Shown here piece after piece: positions 51,521-61,338 of a stretch of DNA of 64,000 bases; position 1 is the first letter of the stretch, and each line of letters opens with the position of its first letter. This stretch comes from Streptomyces sp. GSL17-111 (GTDB lineage: Bacteria > Actinomycetota > Actinomycetes > Streptomycetales > Streptomycetaceae). Location of the stretch: the NCBI RefSeq assembly GCF_037911585.1, contig NZ_JBAJNS010000001.1:2784001-2848000 (forward strand), given 5' to 3'. Position numbers and translations under genes: made by a program. The notes beneath the pieces are model-generated. The model had not been told where the DNA came from. It did no database searches and worked only from the letters and a program-made list of their open reading frames with translations.

Positions 51521-52639
51521 ATGACAGCAGCAGGGAAGCACCAGGTGAGCCGGTCCACCGGTCGCCGGCTGGCGCGTGCGGGCATCCGGGACGTCGCCGC
51601 CGCCGCCGGCGTCTCCATCACGACCGTCTCCGACGCACTCAACGGCAAGGGCCGGCTCCCCGACGCCACGCGCCGCCACGTCCGGGAGGTCGCGGACCGC
51701 CTCGGCTACCGCCCCTCCGCCGCCGCCCGCACCCTGCGCACCGGCAAGTCCGGGCTCATCGGGCTCACCGTCACGACCTACGGCGAAGAACCGTTCACCT
51801 TCACCGAGTTCGCCTACTTCGCGGACATGGTGCGCGCCGCCACGTCGGCCGCGCTCGCCCGTGGGTACGCCCTCGTCATCCTCCCGGCCCCCGCCCGGCA
51901 CAGCGCCTACGACGTCTGGGCCAACGTCGCCCTCGACGGCACCGTCGTCATCGACCCCGCCGACCACGACCCCGTCGTCACCGAACTCGTCCGCCAGGGC
52001 ATCCCCGTCGTCTCCGACGGCCGTCCGGGCGCCACCCTCCCTGTGACCGCCTGGGTCGACAACGACCACGAGGCGGCCGTCACCGGTCTCCTCGACCACC
52101 TCGCCGAGTCCGGAGCCCGGCGCATCGGGCTCCTCACCGGCACCAGCACCGACACCTACACGCGGCTCTCCACGACCGCCTACCTCACCTGGTGCGAACG
52201 CGTCGGCCAACCCCCCGTCTACGAGACCTACCCCGCGCACGACCCCTGCGCCGGCGCCGTCGCCGCCGACCGGCTCCTCGCGCGGCCCGACCGGCCCGAC
52301 GCCGTCTACGGGCTCTTCGACCCGAACGGCACCGACCTCCTCGCCGCCGCCCGGCGCTACGGACTCCGCGTCCCCGAGGACCTGCTGCTCGTCTGCTGCA
52401 GCGAATCCTCGGTGTACGCCGCCACCGAACCGCCGATCACCACGCTCTCCCTCAAACCCGGACGCATCGGCACCGCCGTCGTCCAGCTCCTCATCGACGC
52501 CATCGAAGGAGTGGGCGGCGCGGGGCGGCCCGTCCAGCAGGTCATGCCCACGGAACTCATCGTGCGCGCCTCCTCCCAACGCCGTCCGCCCCGGACCACC
52601 ATCAGCCCGCCGCGCCGGGGCCCCGGCTCCGCGGGCTGA
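51521..52639 (+). CDS. LacI family transcriptional regulator
   Basis: A 372-residue repressor-type protein. The LacI helix-turn-helix (about residues 22-68) reads IRDVAAAAGVSITTVSDALNGKGRLPDATR, with the hinge SAAARTLRTGKSGLIGL. The periplasmic-binding-like effector domain spans about 75-345 (WVDNDHEAAVTGLLDHLAESGARRIGLL). An Arg/Pro-rich tail ends the protein. Effector and targets unknown, and no sugar-utilisation genes are next door. ATG 51521. Confidence 0.92.
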   Translation: MTAAGKHQVSRSTGRRLARAGIRDVAAAAGVSITTVSDALNGKGRLPDATRRHVREVADRLGYRPSAAARTLRTGKSGLIGLTVTTYGEEPFTFTEFAYFADMVRAATSAALARGYALVILPAPARHSAYDVWANVALDGTVVIDPADHDPVVTELVRQGIPVVSDGRPGATLPVTAWVDNDHEAAVTGLLDHLAESGARRIGLLTGTSTDTYTRLSTTAYLTWCERVGQPPVYETYPAHDPCAGAVAADRLLARPDRPDAVYGLFDPNGTDLLAAARRYGLRVPEDLLLVCCSESSVYAATEPPITTLSLKPGRIGTAVVQLLIDAIEGVGGAGRPVQQVMPTELIVRASSQRRPPRTTISPPRRGPGSAG

Positions 52640-52647
52640 CGGCCCGC
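52631..52647. terminator. Short hairpin at the end of the LacI-type gene
   Basis: GCGGGC and GCCCGC flank TGACG and overlap the stop codon. Confidence 0.45.
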
Positions 52648-52854
52648 TCCGGTGCACACCCCACACTCCGGAAAAATGCGGAGGAAATCGCGTTCACCGG
52701 CGTCCTGGCGGGAATTGCCACCCCCCAGGTGCGTCACAAGCCCCGAGCGGCGTTCCTATGATGGAGCGCACGGCACCGGTCCGGCCTCCGACCAGGAAAG
52801 CCCACGACATCACGGTCCGGCAGGTGCAAGCTGCGCGCAAGGGTGGAGGGGTCG

Positions 52855-54024
52855 ATGACTCAGGGGGCCGGTCAGGGACCCGCGAGGTGGCAGCCGACGG
52901 ACATGGGCGGCGGCTCCGTCACACCCCGGCCCACGCTCACGCCCGTTCCCACGCCACCCCGGGTGGGGTCGGCGACGCCCCCGGAGTACCCCGTGGGGAG
53001 CGCTCACGGGCCGACTCACCCGCCACAGCCGCACGTCGGGTACGCGGCACAGACCGGCGACGCCTACCCACCCGAGGACGACGGCTACACGCCCACCGTG
53101 CGCGACCTGCCCGTCATCGGCGCCGGAGCCGCCAGCGCCCGGCCCACCCCGACGCTGGTCGACACCCCGTCACCGAGCGCATCCGAGGCGGACCCGCTCG
53201 GCCCCCTCTACGTCGTCGGCGACGTCCACGGGTACCTCGACGAGCTCCGCGCGGCGCTGCGCGAGGCCGGCCTCGTCGACGCCGAGGACCGCTGGGCCGC
53301 CGGGAACACCCGACTGTGGTTCCTCGGGGACTTCACCGACCGAGGCCCGGACGGCGTCGGCGTCATCGACCTCGTCATGCGCCTGTCCGCCGAGGCCGCC
53401 GCCGCGGGCGGCTACTGCAAGGCCCTGCTCGGCAACCACGAGCTGCTCATCCTCGGGGCCAAGCGCTTCGGCGACACGCCCGTCGACTCCGGCGCCGGAA
53501 CCGCCTCCTTCCAGGCCGCCTGGCTCCTCAACGGCGGCCAGCGCGGCGACATGGAGCGGCTGGAGGAGCACCACCTCCAGTGGATGTCCCGGCTGGACGC
53601 CATGACGCTCGCCGACGACCACCTGCTCCTCCACTCCGACACCAGCGCCTACCTCGAGTACGGCGAGACCATCGGGGCCGTCAACGACGCCATCACCGAG
53701 GCGCTCGAACGGCGCGACGCGGACGAGACCTGGGACCTGTTCCGCAAGTTCACCAAGCGCTTCGCCTTCCGCGACGAGGAGGTGGGCCCGCGGGCGGCCC
53801 GGGAACTGCTCGACACCTACGGCGGCCGACGCATCGTCCACGGTCACAGCCCCATCCCCTACCTGCTCGGCGACGTCCCGCCCGTCGAGGACGACGCGGA
53901 GGGCGACAACGAGCCACGGGTCATCGGCCCCCACGTCTACGCGGACGGCCTCGCCATCGCCATGGACGGCGGTGTGACGATGGCCGGGAAGCTCCTGGTG
54001 AGCCGTCTTCCCCTCGGCAACTGA
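52855..54024 (+). CDS. Metallophosphoesterase (PPP-like, calcineurin fold)
   Basis: A 389-residue protein. The first about 120 residues are Pro/Thr/Gly-rich and probably disordered. The catalytic domain carries the standard metal motifs: GDVHG, LGDFTDRGPDG, LGNHE, HSDTSAY and VHGHSPIPY, as in serine/threonine phosphoprotein phosphatases and ApaH-like enzymes. Start ATG 52855 has GGAGGG; GTG 52843 is an alternative. Candidate substrates are phosphoproteins or dinucleoside polyphosphates. Preceded by about 210 bases without genes. Confidence 0.9.
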   Translation: MTQGAGQGPARWQPTDMGGGSVTPRPTLTPVPTPPRVGSATPPEYPVGSAHGPTHPPQPHVGYAAQTGDAYPPEDDGYTPTVRDLPVIGAGAASARPTPTLVDTPSPSASEADPLGPLYVVGDVHGYLDELRAALREAGLVDAEDRWAAGNTRLWFLGDFTDRGPDGVGVIDLVMRLSAEAAAAGGYCKALLGNHELLILGAKRFGDTPVDSGAGTASFQAAWLLNGGQRGDMERLEEHHLQWMSRLDAMTLADDHLLLHSDTSAYLEYGETIGAVNDAITEALERRDADETWDLFRKFTKRFAFRDEEVGPRAARELLDTYGGRRIVHGHSPIPYLLGDVPPVEDDAEGDNEPRVIGPHVYADGLAIAMDGGVTMAGKLLVSRLPLGN

Positions 54025-54220
54025 CCGCACAGTTCCAGCCACAGCGGCTTGACCTGCCACGGGAGCGGGCGGAGCCGGTCACAGCGCCCTGTGAGCAATT
54101 TCGGAAACCCCTGTCACGGTGCACCGGATGCGCTCTACCATCAAGGCCCTTCCATCCGCCCTTCCACCTGCCCGGAAGCCGGCCGCCACCACGGCCCACG
54201 GCCCTACGGAGCATCGGGGG

Positions 54221-55045
54221 ATGCACATGAACAGCGCTCCACACCTGCGGCTCGAGGACCGCCCCGAGTTCGAGCGGCTCCTGGACGCCGCACTGAACAC
54301 CGCCTCGGTACGGCCCGGCGGCGAGGCCACCGGGCCACGGCTCGGCCGCGAGCAGCTGCGCGCCATGGCGCTGGCCGCCGTCTCCACCATCGCCGCCTGC
54401 GCGGCCACGGAGTACCAGCACTTCACCGGCCTGCGCGAGGACCTGCGGCGCAGCACCCGGGGCTCCTCCGGCCTGGCCGCCACCGTGGCCGAGACCAGCG
54501 GCGCCGGACTCTTCGCCCTCCTGTCCGTCCTCGCCCCGATCCTCGCGGGGGCGGCGGCCGTCATCTTCCTCGCGGTCGGCTACACCCTCGCCGCCGTCTC
54601 GCCCGACGTCGCCCTGGCCGAACCCCTGCGCAACGTGGGCTGGGTCTTCGCCGCCCTGACCGCCGCCGGCCTGCTCGCCGCCTGCGTCAGCCTGGTGTTC
54701 ACGGCCTTGCGGAACTCCGCCGGTCCGCCGTCCGCCGCGTCCGCACCGGGCGGCACGTCGCCCCGGGGCGGTGACGGCTCCCTCGCCGCCGAGGTCGACC
54801 GGGCCCGGGAAGCCTGGCGGCGCGCCCTCCTCGACCGGGGCATCACCCCCTTCCTCCGCGACGCCCTCGCCGCCACGGGGGCGTCCACCACCCCGCCCGA
54901 CCCGTCGCGCACCCCGCGCCTGGGGTACTCCCACCCCGGATTCACCAGCCCCGGCGCCCCGCAGGAGACCCGCGACCGCCCTCGCTACTCCAGCCCCGAC
55001 TTCACCAGCCCGGACTTCACCGGACCCGACGGCAACCCCGACTGA
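54221..55045 (+). CDS. Membrane protein with repeated SPDFTSP-like tail
   Basis: A 274-residue protein of unknown family. An N-terminal hydrophilic region with a moderately hydrophobic helix (about 45-60) precedes two strong membrane helices (about 92-115 and 135-160). A cytosolic helix (LAAEVDRAREAWRRALLDRGI) and a Pro-rich tail follow. The tail repeats short units: SHPGFTSPG, YSSPDFTSPDFTGPD. ATG 54221 (GGAG upstream) or ATG 54227. The tail could be a protein-interaction or phosphorylation segment. Confidence 0.75.
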   Translation: MHMNSAPHLRLEDRPEFERLLDAALNTASVRPGGEATGPRLGREQLRAMALAAVSTIAACAATEYQHFTGLREDLRRSTRGSSGLAATVAETSGAGLFALLSVLAPILAGAAAVIFLAVGYTLAAVSPDVALAEPLRNVGWVFAALTAAGLLAACVSLVFTALRNSAGPPSAASAPGGTSPRGGDGSLAAEVDRAREAWRRALLDRGITPFLRDALAATGASTTPPDPSRTPRLGYSHPGFTSPGAPQETRDRPRYSSPDFTSPDFTGPDGNPD

Positions 55046-55053
55046 CCTGCCGT

Positions 55054-55065
55054 TACCCGTTCGGG
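55054..55065. promoter_or_regulatory. Small inverted repeat upstream of second Bro-N gene
   Basis: ACCCG-TT-CGGGT within GTTACCCGTTCGGGTGAAC, about 70 bases upstream of the Bro-N start. It shares GGGTGAA with the inverted repeat at 31293-31322. Operator role is speculative. Confidence 0.3.
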
Positions 55066-55134
55066 TGAACTGACGTTTAGCCCGGGCGTGTTCGATTTTC
55101 GTACACCTACGCTCCACGGCGGAGGTGATGCTCG

Positions 55135-56079
55135 ATGTCCGAGCACGACACGTCGCCCGAGCGGGCGGTCCGCCACGAAGCCATCGACATCAGCGACTTC
55201 GTCCACGCCGCGACCGGCAGCCGCGTCCGCCGCGTCACCCTGCCCGACGGCACCCACTGGTTCCCGGCCGTCGACGTGGCGAGCGAGCTGGGGTACGCCA
55301 ACACCCGTCAGGCTCTGCAGTGGCATGTCCCCAAGGAGTGCTGTGCCACTCTGCGAGAGCTCGCCCAAGGCGTCTACGGGACAGACACCTTGGGCAAACT
55401 TGCAGGTCACAGGCTGCAAAAGTCGATGCGTATGGTGAATCTCCAGGGTCTCGTCCAGCTCGTCAACGGCTGCACCAAGCCCGAGGCCATGCCGTTCAAG
55501 CAGTGGGTGACCGAGGTCGTCGTCACCGTGCAGCGCGACGGGGTGTACGAGCTGGAGCCCGCCGCCGTGCAGCCCCCAGACCCGGCCGCACCGGTCGCCT
55601 ACGCGATGCCGCAGCCGGTTGCGGACGCGATCGTGCGCCTGGAGGAGCGCAACCTGCGCGCCGACGAGATGCTCGCCACGGCGCAGCGGGCATCCCTCGC
55701 GACGCAGCAGCGCGTGGCCGACGCCATGGAGCGCATCGCGGCGGCGGTGGAAGGCATGGCCGCTACGGGCCGGCGCCCGGAACCGGACGCTCCGGCCGAG
55801 GCGGCGGCACCCGCGCCGGCTCCCACGGCCCGGGAGGTCCTCGACCGGTGGCGTCTACGCCTGCCGCGTGGGAGCCGGGCGTGGCCGGTGGCGCTGTACC
55901 TGCTTCCGCACCTCGTGGAGCGGGGCGAGGTACGGATGTCGGTCGACTTCCTCGCCGTCAAGGCCGGGCTGACCGCGCAGCGGACGAGCCAGGCCCTGAC
56001 CGAGCTGCGCCGTCACGGCTGCGTGGAGCAGCGTGGCTTCGCCGACAACGGCAGCCCCGTCCTGGTCCTCTGTCCCTGA
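55135..56079 (+). CDS. Bro-N domain (phage antirepressor-like) DNA-binding protein, paralogue
   Basis: A 314-residue protein. Bro-N (about 20-135): RRVTLPDGTHWFPAVDVASELGYANTRQALQWHVP and RMVNLQGLVQLVNGCTKPEAMPFKQWVTEVV. A coiled-coil-like segment (about 155-210, RLEERNLRADEMLATAQRA) follows, then a C-terminal winged helix (about 240-314, VDFLAVKAGLTAQRTSQALTELRRHGCVEQRG). The architecture parallels the protein at 32617-33531. Start ATG 55135 has GGCGGAGGTGATGC upstream. No helix-turn-helix/zinc partner accompanies this copy. Function unknown, DNA binding likely. Confidence 0.85.
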   Translation: MSEHDTSPERAVRHEAIDISDFVHAATGSRVRRVTLPDGTHWFPAVDVASELGYANTRQALQWHVPKECCATLRELAQGVYGTDTLGKLAGHRLQKSMRMVNLQGLVQLVNGCTKPEAMPFKQWVTEVVVTVQRDGVYELEPAAVQPPDPAAPVAYAMPQPVADAIVRLEERNLRADEMLATAQRASLATQQRVADAMERIAAAVEGMAATGRRPEPDAPAEAAAPAPAPTAREVLDRWRLRLPRGSRAWPVALYLLPHLVERGEVRMSVDFLAVKAGLTAQRTSQALTELRRHGCVEQRGFADNGSPVLVLCP

Positions 56080-56103
56080 CCGCCCCGCCCGGCCGGGGGC
56101 GGT

Positions 56104-56145
56104 GGTGCGCTCGGCCGGGGGCGGGGCCGTCCGGGCGAGCGCACC
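56104..56145. terminator. Hairpin terminator between convergent Bro-N and thiC genes
   Basis: GGTGCGCTCG and CGAGCGCACC flank a 22-base GC-rich loop that can itself fold; located 12 bases before the thiC stop. Confidence 0.6.
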
Positions 56146-56157
56146 GTGCCCGGCGCG

Positions 56158-58078
<1,921 letters not shown>

Positions 58079-58138
58079 ATGTGCAAAAGCACGCACACGC
58101 TAGCGGTTCGTCCGGGCGCCGCGCCAGTAGGTCTTGCG

Positions 58139-59428
58139 ATGATCGGTCCCGTGACCGATTCCCACAGCCCGCACGGCGGCCCTCACCACACCCATCACCA
58201 CGGCCCCGCCGCACCGGTGTCCCGGCACCTGCGGACGGTCATCGCCGCGGTGCTGATCCCGTTCGCCACCGCCGTTCTCGTCGGCCTCGTCGCCCTGTGG
58301 CCCGGCGGCGCGCCGGAGGGCGAGGACGGCCGGACGGGCGTCGGCTTCGACCGGCAGACGCAGGAGGCCCGGGTCACGAAGTCGGAGGAGGTGGACTGCG
58401 CGGACGTCAACGCGCAGCAGCAGGACGGTGACGCGGCCACGGCGGGCCCGTGCCGCCTGCTGACGGTGGAGGTGACGACGGGTCCGCACGTCGGGCGGAC
58501 GTTCACCGAGGTCCTCACACCGGACGCCACCCGCCGTCCCGACACCGGGCAGGGCGTCGTCGTCGCCTACGCTCCGCAGGCCCCGGAGGAGCTGCAGTAC
58601 AGCATCGTCGACATCGAGCGCGAGTTCCCGATGATCCTGCTCGCCGTCTTCTTCGCGCTGGTGGTCGTCGCGGTGGGCCGGCTGCGCGGACTGCTGGCGC
58701 TGGTGGGGCTCGCCGTGACGTTCGGGGTGCTGACGCTGTTCATCCTGCCCGCGATACTGCAGGGGTCGAACCCGCTGCTGGTGGCCGTGGTGGGGGGCAG
58801 CGCGGTGATGCTGGTGACGCTGTACCTGTGTCACGGCCTGACGGCGCGCACGTCCGTGGCCGTGCTGGGCACCCTGATCTCCCTCGTGCTGATCGGCCTG
58901 CTGGGCTCGCTGTTCATCGACTGGGCCGAGCTGTCGGGCAACACCGACGACCAGACGGCGCTGGTGCACAGCCTCTATCCGGACATCGAGATCCGCGGGC
59001 TGCTGCTGGCGGGGGTGCTGATCGGTTCGCTCGGTGTGCTCGACGACGTCACCGTCACCCAGACCTCGGCGGTGTGGGAGCTGAAGCAGGCGGATCCGAC
59101 GGCGAGCCGGCGCGGCCTCTACAGTGCCGCGATGCGCATCGGGCGGGACCACATCGCGTCCGTGGTGAACACGCTGGTCCTGGCGTACGCGGGCGCCGCG
59201 CTACCGCTGCTGCTGCTGTTCTCCATCGCGGAGGCGGGCGTCGGCAGGGTGGCGACGAGTGAGCTGGTGGCGGAGGAGATCGTCCGCACGCTCGTGGGCT
59301 CGATCGGCCTCGTCGCGTCCGTACCGGTGACGACGGGCCTGGCCGCGCTCGTCGTCTCCGCCGGGCTCGGTCGGGAGGACGCCGGACTGCGCCGTGCGCC
59401 GAGGGGACGCCGACGGCGTGCCAGATGA
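58139..59428 (+). CDS. YibE/F family multi-helix membrane protein
   Basis: A 429-residue protein. A His-rich cytosolic N-terminus (about 5-25, HGGPHHTHHH) and one helix (about 35-55) precede an extracytoplasmic segment (about 60-155), then seven or so helices in the YibE/F core (about 160-410; GSLGVLDDVTVTQTSAVWEL is the family signature). An Arg-rich C-terminus ends the protein. The function of the family is unknown. ATG 58139 chosen; GTG 58151 possible. Diverges from thiC with 60 bases between the riboswitch start and its own start codon. Confidence 0.88.
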   Translation: MIGPVTDSHSPHGGPHHTHHHGPAAPVSRHLRTVIAAVLIPFATAVLVGLVALWPGGAPEGEDGRTGVGFDRQTQEARVTKSEEVDCADVNAQQQDGDAATAGPCRLLTVEVTTGPHVGRTFTEVLTPDATRRPDTGQGVVVAYAPQAPEELQYSIVDIEREFPMILLAVFFALVVVAVGRLRGLLALVGLAVTFGVLTLFILPAILQGSNPLLVAVVGGSAVMLVTLYLCHGLTARTSVAVLGTLISLVLIGLLGSLFIDWAELSGNTDDQTALVHSLYPDIEIRGLLLAGVLIGSLGVLDDVTVTQTSAVWELKQADPTASRRGLYSAAMRIGRDHIASVVNTLVLAYAGAALPLLLLFSIAEAGVGRVATSELVAEEIVRTLVGSIGLVASVPVTTGLAALVVSAGLGREDAGLRRAPRGRRRRAR

Positions 59429-59461
59429 CGCCCGTGGCGGGTGCCGCCGGGGGCGCGTCCG

Positions 59462-59878
59462 CTACGGCCGGCCGGCGAGGATGCGGTCCAGCTCGGCGTC
59501 GATGTCCGCGCAGGCGGGCTCCTGGCCGAGGGGGACGACGCGGTCGGTGCGGTCCAGGAACGCCACCAGAGGCGGGGCGCTGACCCGCAGGAGCGCGCTC
59601 TCCGGGCCGACCTGGAGGCGGATGTGCAGGTCGGCGAGGGCCTCGTCGGCGACCGGAGCGATGTGCACGTCGCCCTCACCGGCGGGACGGCTCACGCCGT
59701 CCACCAGGAGCTCGCGCCCGAAGACCCACGTGACCGGTTCGTCGCCGGGCAGACCGAAGGTGAAGCGCACCGCGTACGGGTCGTCGGGCTCGTAGACCAG
59801 CTCCACCGGAATCCGGAAGGAGAGCTCCTCCGAGGCGAGGAAGCTCATCATGACCTGCGCCTGAACCCTGCCGTTCAT
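59462..59878 (-). CDS. ssgA: SsgA-like sporulation protein, probably SsgA
   Basis: A 138-residue SsgA-like protein, a family restricted to morphologically complex actinomycetes. SFLASEELSFRIPVELVYE, DPYAVRFTFGLPGDEPVTWVFGRELL, GDVHIAP and VAFLDRTDRVVPLGQE match SsgA itself more closely than SsgB as I recall them. SsgA positions SsgB and thereby FtsZ at sporulation septa. ATG 59878. The neighbourhood (YibE/F, thiC) agrees with S. coelicolor ssgA. The regulator gene ssgR, usually directly upstream, is not present there. Confidence 0.83.
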   Translation of the reverse strand: MNGRVQAQVMMSFLASEELSFRIPVELVYEPDDPYAVRFTFGLPGDEPVTWVFGRELLVDGVSRPAGEGDVHIAPVADEALADLHIRLQVGPESALLRVSAPPLVAFLDRTDRVVPLGQEPACADIDAELDRILAGRP

Positions 59879-60095
59879 CCGCGCCCCCGGCGACTCGTGC
59901 CCGGTCGCGGCTCGACCGGGTGCTGTGGATCTCGCTGTGGATTTCGGGGCCGGTGGCCCCTGGGGGCATCGTTCACCAAGATCGAGAAGTAGCACAATGC
60001 GCGTGCTTCAAAGTCACCCGATTGACAACGGAGTTGGTGTCACCACCTACCGCAGCCCGCCCGGACCGCCCAGTTCAGCGGCCCGGAGCGGCCCG

Positions 60096-60317
60096 TCACC
60101 AGCGGTCGGAGGAGGAACCCGAGGACGACGACAGGAACTTCCGTGCGAGGAAGACGACGGCGGCCACGATCGCCGCGAACAGCAGGATGTTGAACAGCAG
60201 ACCGATCACCGTCGTCAGGACGGCCATCACCACCTTGAAGACGATGAGCGCGACGACGATGACGCCGACCCACTTCACCCACGTCGGCAGCCCCGCCAGC
60301 GTCCCCTTTGCCGTCAT
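60096..60317 (-). CDS. Small membrane protein, DUF5326 type
   Basis: A 73-residue protein. MTAKGTLAGLPTWVKWVGVIVVALIVFKVV begins the first of two adjacent hydrophobic helices (about 14-32 and 36-58). It ends in a Ser-rich tail, SSSSGSSSDRW. This arrangement is seen in the DUF5326 family of actinomycetes. Monocistronic; upstream of it lies the cupin gene in the same direction, 155 bases away. The about 210 bases between it and ssgA hold no gene. Confidence 0.75.
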   Translation of the reverse strand: MTAKGTLAGLPTWVKWVGVIVVALIVFKVVMAVLTTVIGLLFNILLFAAIVAAVVFLARKFLSSSSGSSSDRW

Positions 60318-60472
60318 GTCCGTCCCCTGCTTCCTGTCTCCGAGGTCCGTGACGCGTCCCGCCCGGACACCTCCCATGCTAGGCAGGGACCGGTCGGCGG
60401 CGGAGGTCGGTCGGCCCCCGCCCGTCCCTGACCGTTCCCTTAGGGGTGCCGGCCCCGGCGCGGCACCGGCGG

Positions 60473-60790
60473 TCATCCCTCCGGGGGAGAGAAGACCACG
60501 AGGACGCGCAGGTCCTCGCTGATGTGGTGGAAGCGGTGGGGCACCCCGGCGGGCACGTAGACGACGCTGCCGCGCGCGACGCTGGTGGTCTCGTCACCGA
60601 CGGTGAGCGCGGCCCGTCCGCTGACCACGAAGTACACCTCGTCCTGACGGTGCGGCTGCTGCGGATCCGGGACACCGCGGTCGAGCGCGTACAAACCGAC
60701 CGACATGTTCCGCTCCCGCAGGAACTGCAGGTAGGCGCCGTCGTTCGCCGCGCGCTCCGCCTCCAGCTCCTCCAGCCGAAATGTCTTCAT
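60473..60790 (-). CDS. Cupin domain protein
   Basis: A 105-residue single cupin. Motif 1 is QPHRQDEVYFVVSGRAALTVGDE and motif 2 is GSVVYVPAGVPHRFHHI, giving a metal-binding His/Glu set. Starts MKTFRLEELEAERA at ATG 60790. Role unknown; small cupins act as metal-dependent enzymes, sugar isomerases or binding proteins. It diverges from the membrane protein at 60844. Confidence 0.85.
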   Translation of the reverse strand: MKTFRLEELEAERAANDGAYLQFLRERNMSVGLYALDRGVPDPQQPHRQDEVYFVVSGRAALTVGDETTSVARGSVVYVPAGVPHRFHHISEDLRVLVVFSPPEG

Positions 60791-60843
60791 CTCCAGTGCC
60801 CTCTCGCCGTTTCGCCGGGCGGTTCTGGGAGACCATCCCCACC

Positions 60844-61215
60844 ATGATGAATCTCATCGTCAAAACCATCGCCAACGCGGTCGCCCTCGGCGTCGCCGTG
60901 TGGCTGCTCGGCGACATCACGCTCACCGGTGACAGCACCGGCTCGAAGGCGCTCACGCTCGTCGTGGTCGCCTTGATCTTCGGTGTGGTCAACCTCGTGG
61001 TCAAGCCGATCGTGAACCTGCTGTCACTCCCGGCTCTGATCCTCACGCTCGGCCTGTTCATGCTGGTGATCAACGCGCTCATGCTGTTGCTCACCTCCTG
61101 GATCGCCGACGTGCTGGACGTGCCCTTCCACGTCGACGGTTTCGGCACCGCGTTGCTGGGCGGGCTGATCATCGCCATCGTCGCCTGGGCGGTGGAGCTG
61201 GTCCTGCCCGACTGA
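60844..61215 (+). CDS. Phage holin family 4-type (PF04020) small membrane protein
   Basis: A 123-residue protein with four closely packed hydrophobic helices. FGVVNLVVKPIVNLLSLPALILTLGLFMLVINALMLLL is the characteristic pattern of the PF04020 family (YvlD-like). Despite the name, members are ordinary chromosomal membrane proteins, some induced by envelope stress. ATG 60844. Followed by a strong terminator. Confidence 0.88.
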   Translation: MMNLIVKTIANAVALGVAVWLLGDITLTGDSTGSKALTLVVVALIFGVVNLVVKPIVNLLSLPALILTLGLFMLVINALMLLLTSWIADVLDVPFHVDGFGTALLGGLIIAIVAWAVELVLPD

Positions 61216-61225
61216 GCCACCGGAC

Positions 61226-61278
61226 GGTGACCGGTTCCGTCCGGCCGACCCGCCGCCGGACGGACGGAACCGGTCACC
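61226..61278. terminator. Long hairpin terminator
   Basis: Arms beginning GGTGACCGGTTCCGTCC and the matching GGACGGAACCGGTCACC enclose a GC-rich loop; 17 consecutive pairs. It lies between the small membrane protein gene and the PLP-enzyme gene. Confidence 0.75.
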
Positions 61279-61338
61279 GATGATGGGAGCATGACCGACG
61301 CCTTCCGGGCCCCCTCCCACGAAGGAGCCGCACGCACG

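Noticed and set aside
60844-61215. Possible phage holin, suggesting a prophage
   Set aside because: The PF04020 family name is historical; no lysis, structural or integration genes are nearby, and the gene context is ordinary chromosome.
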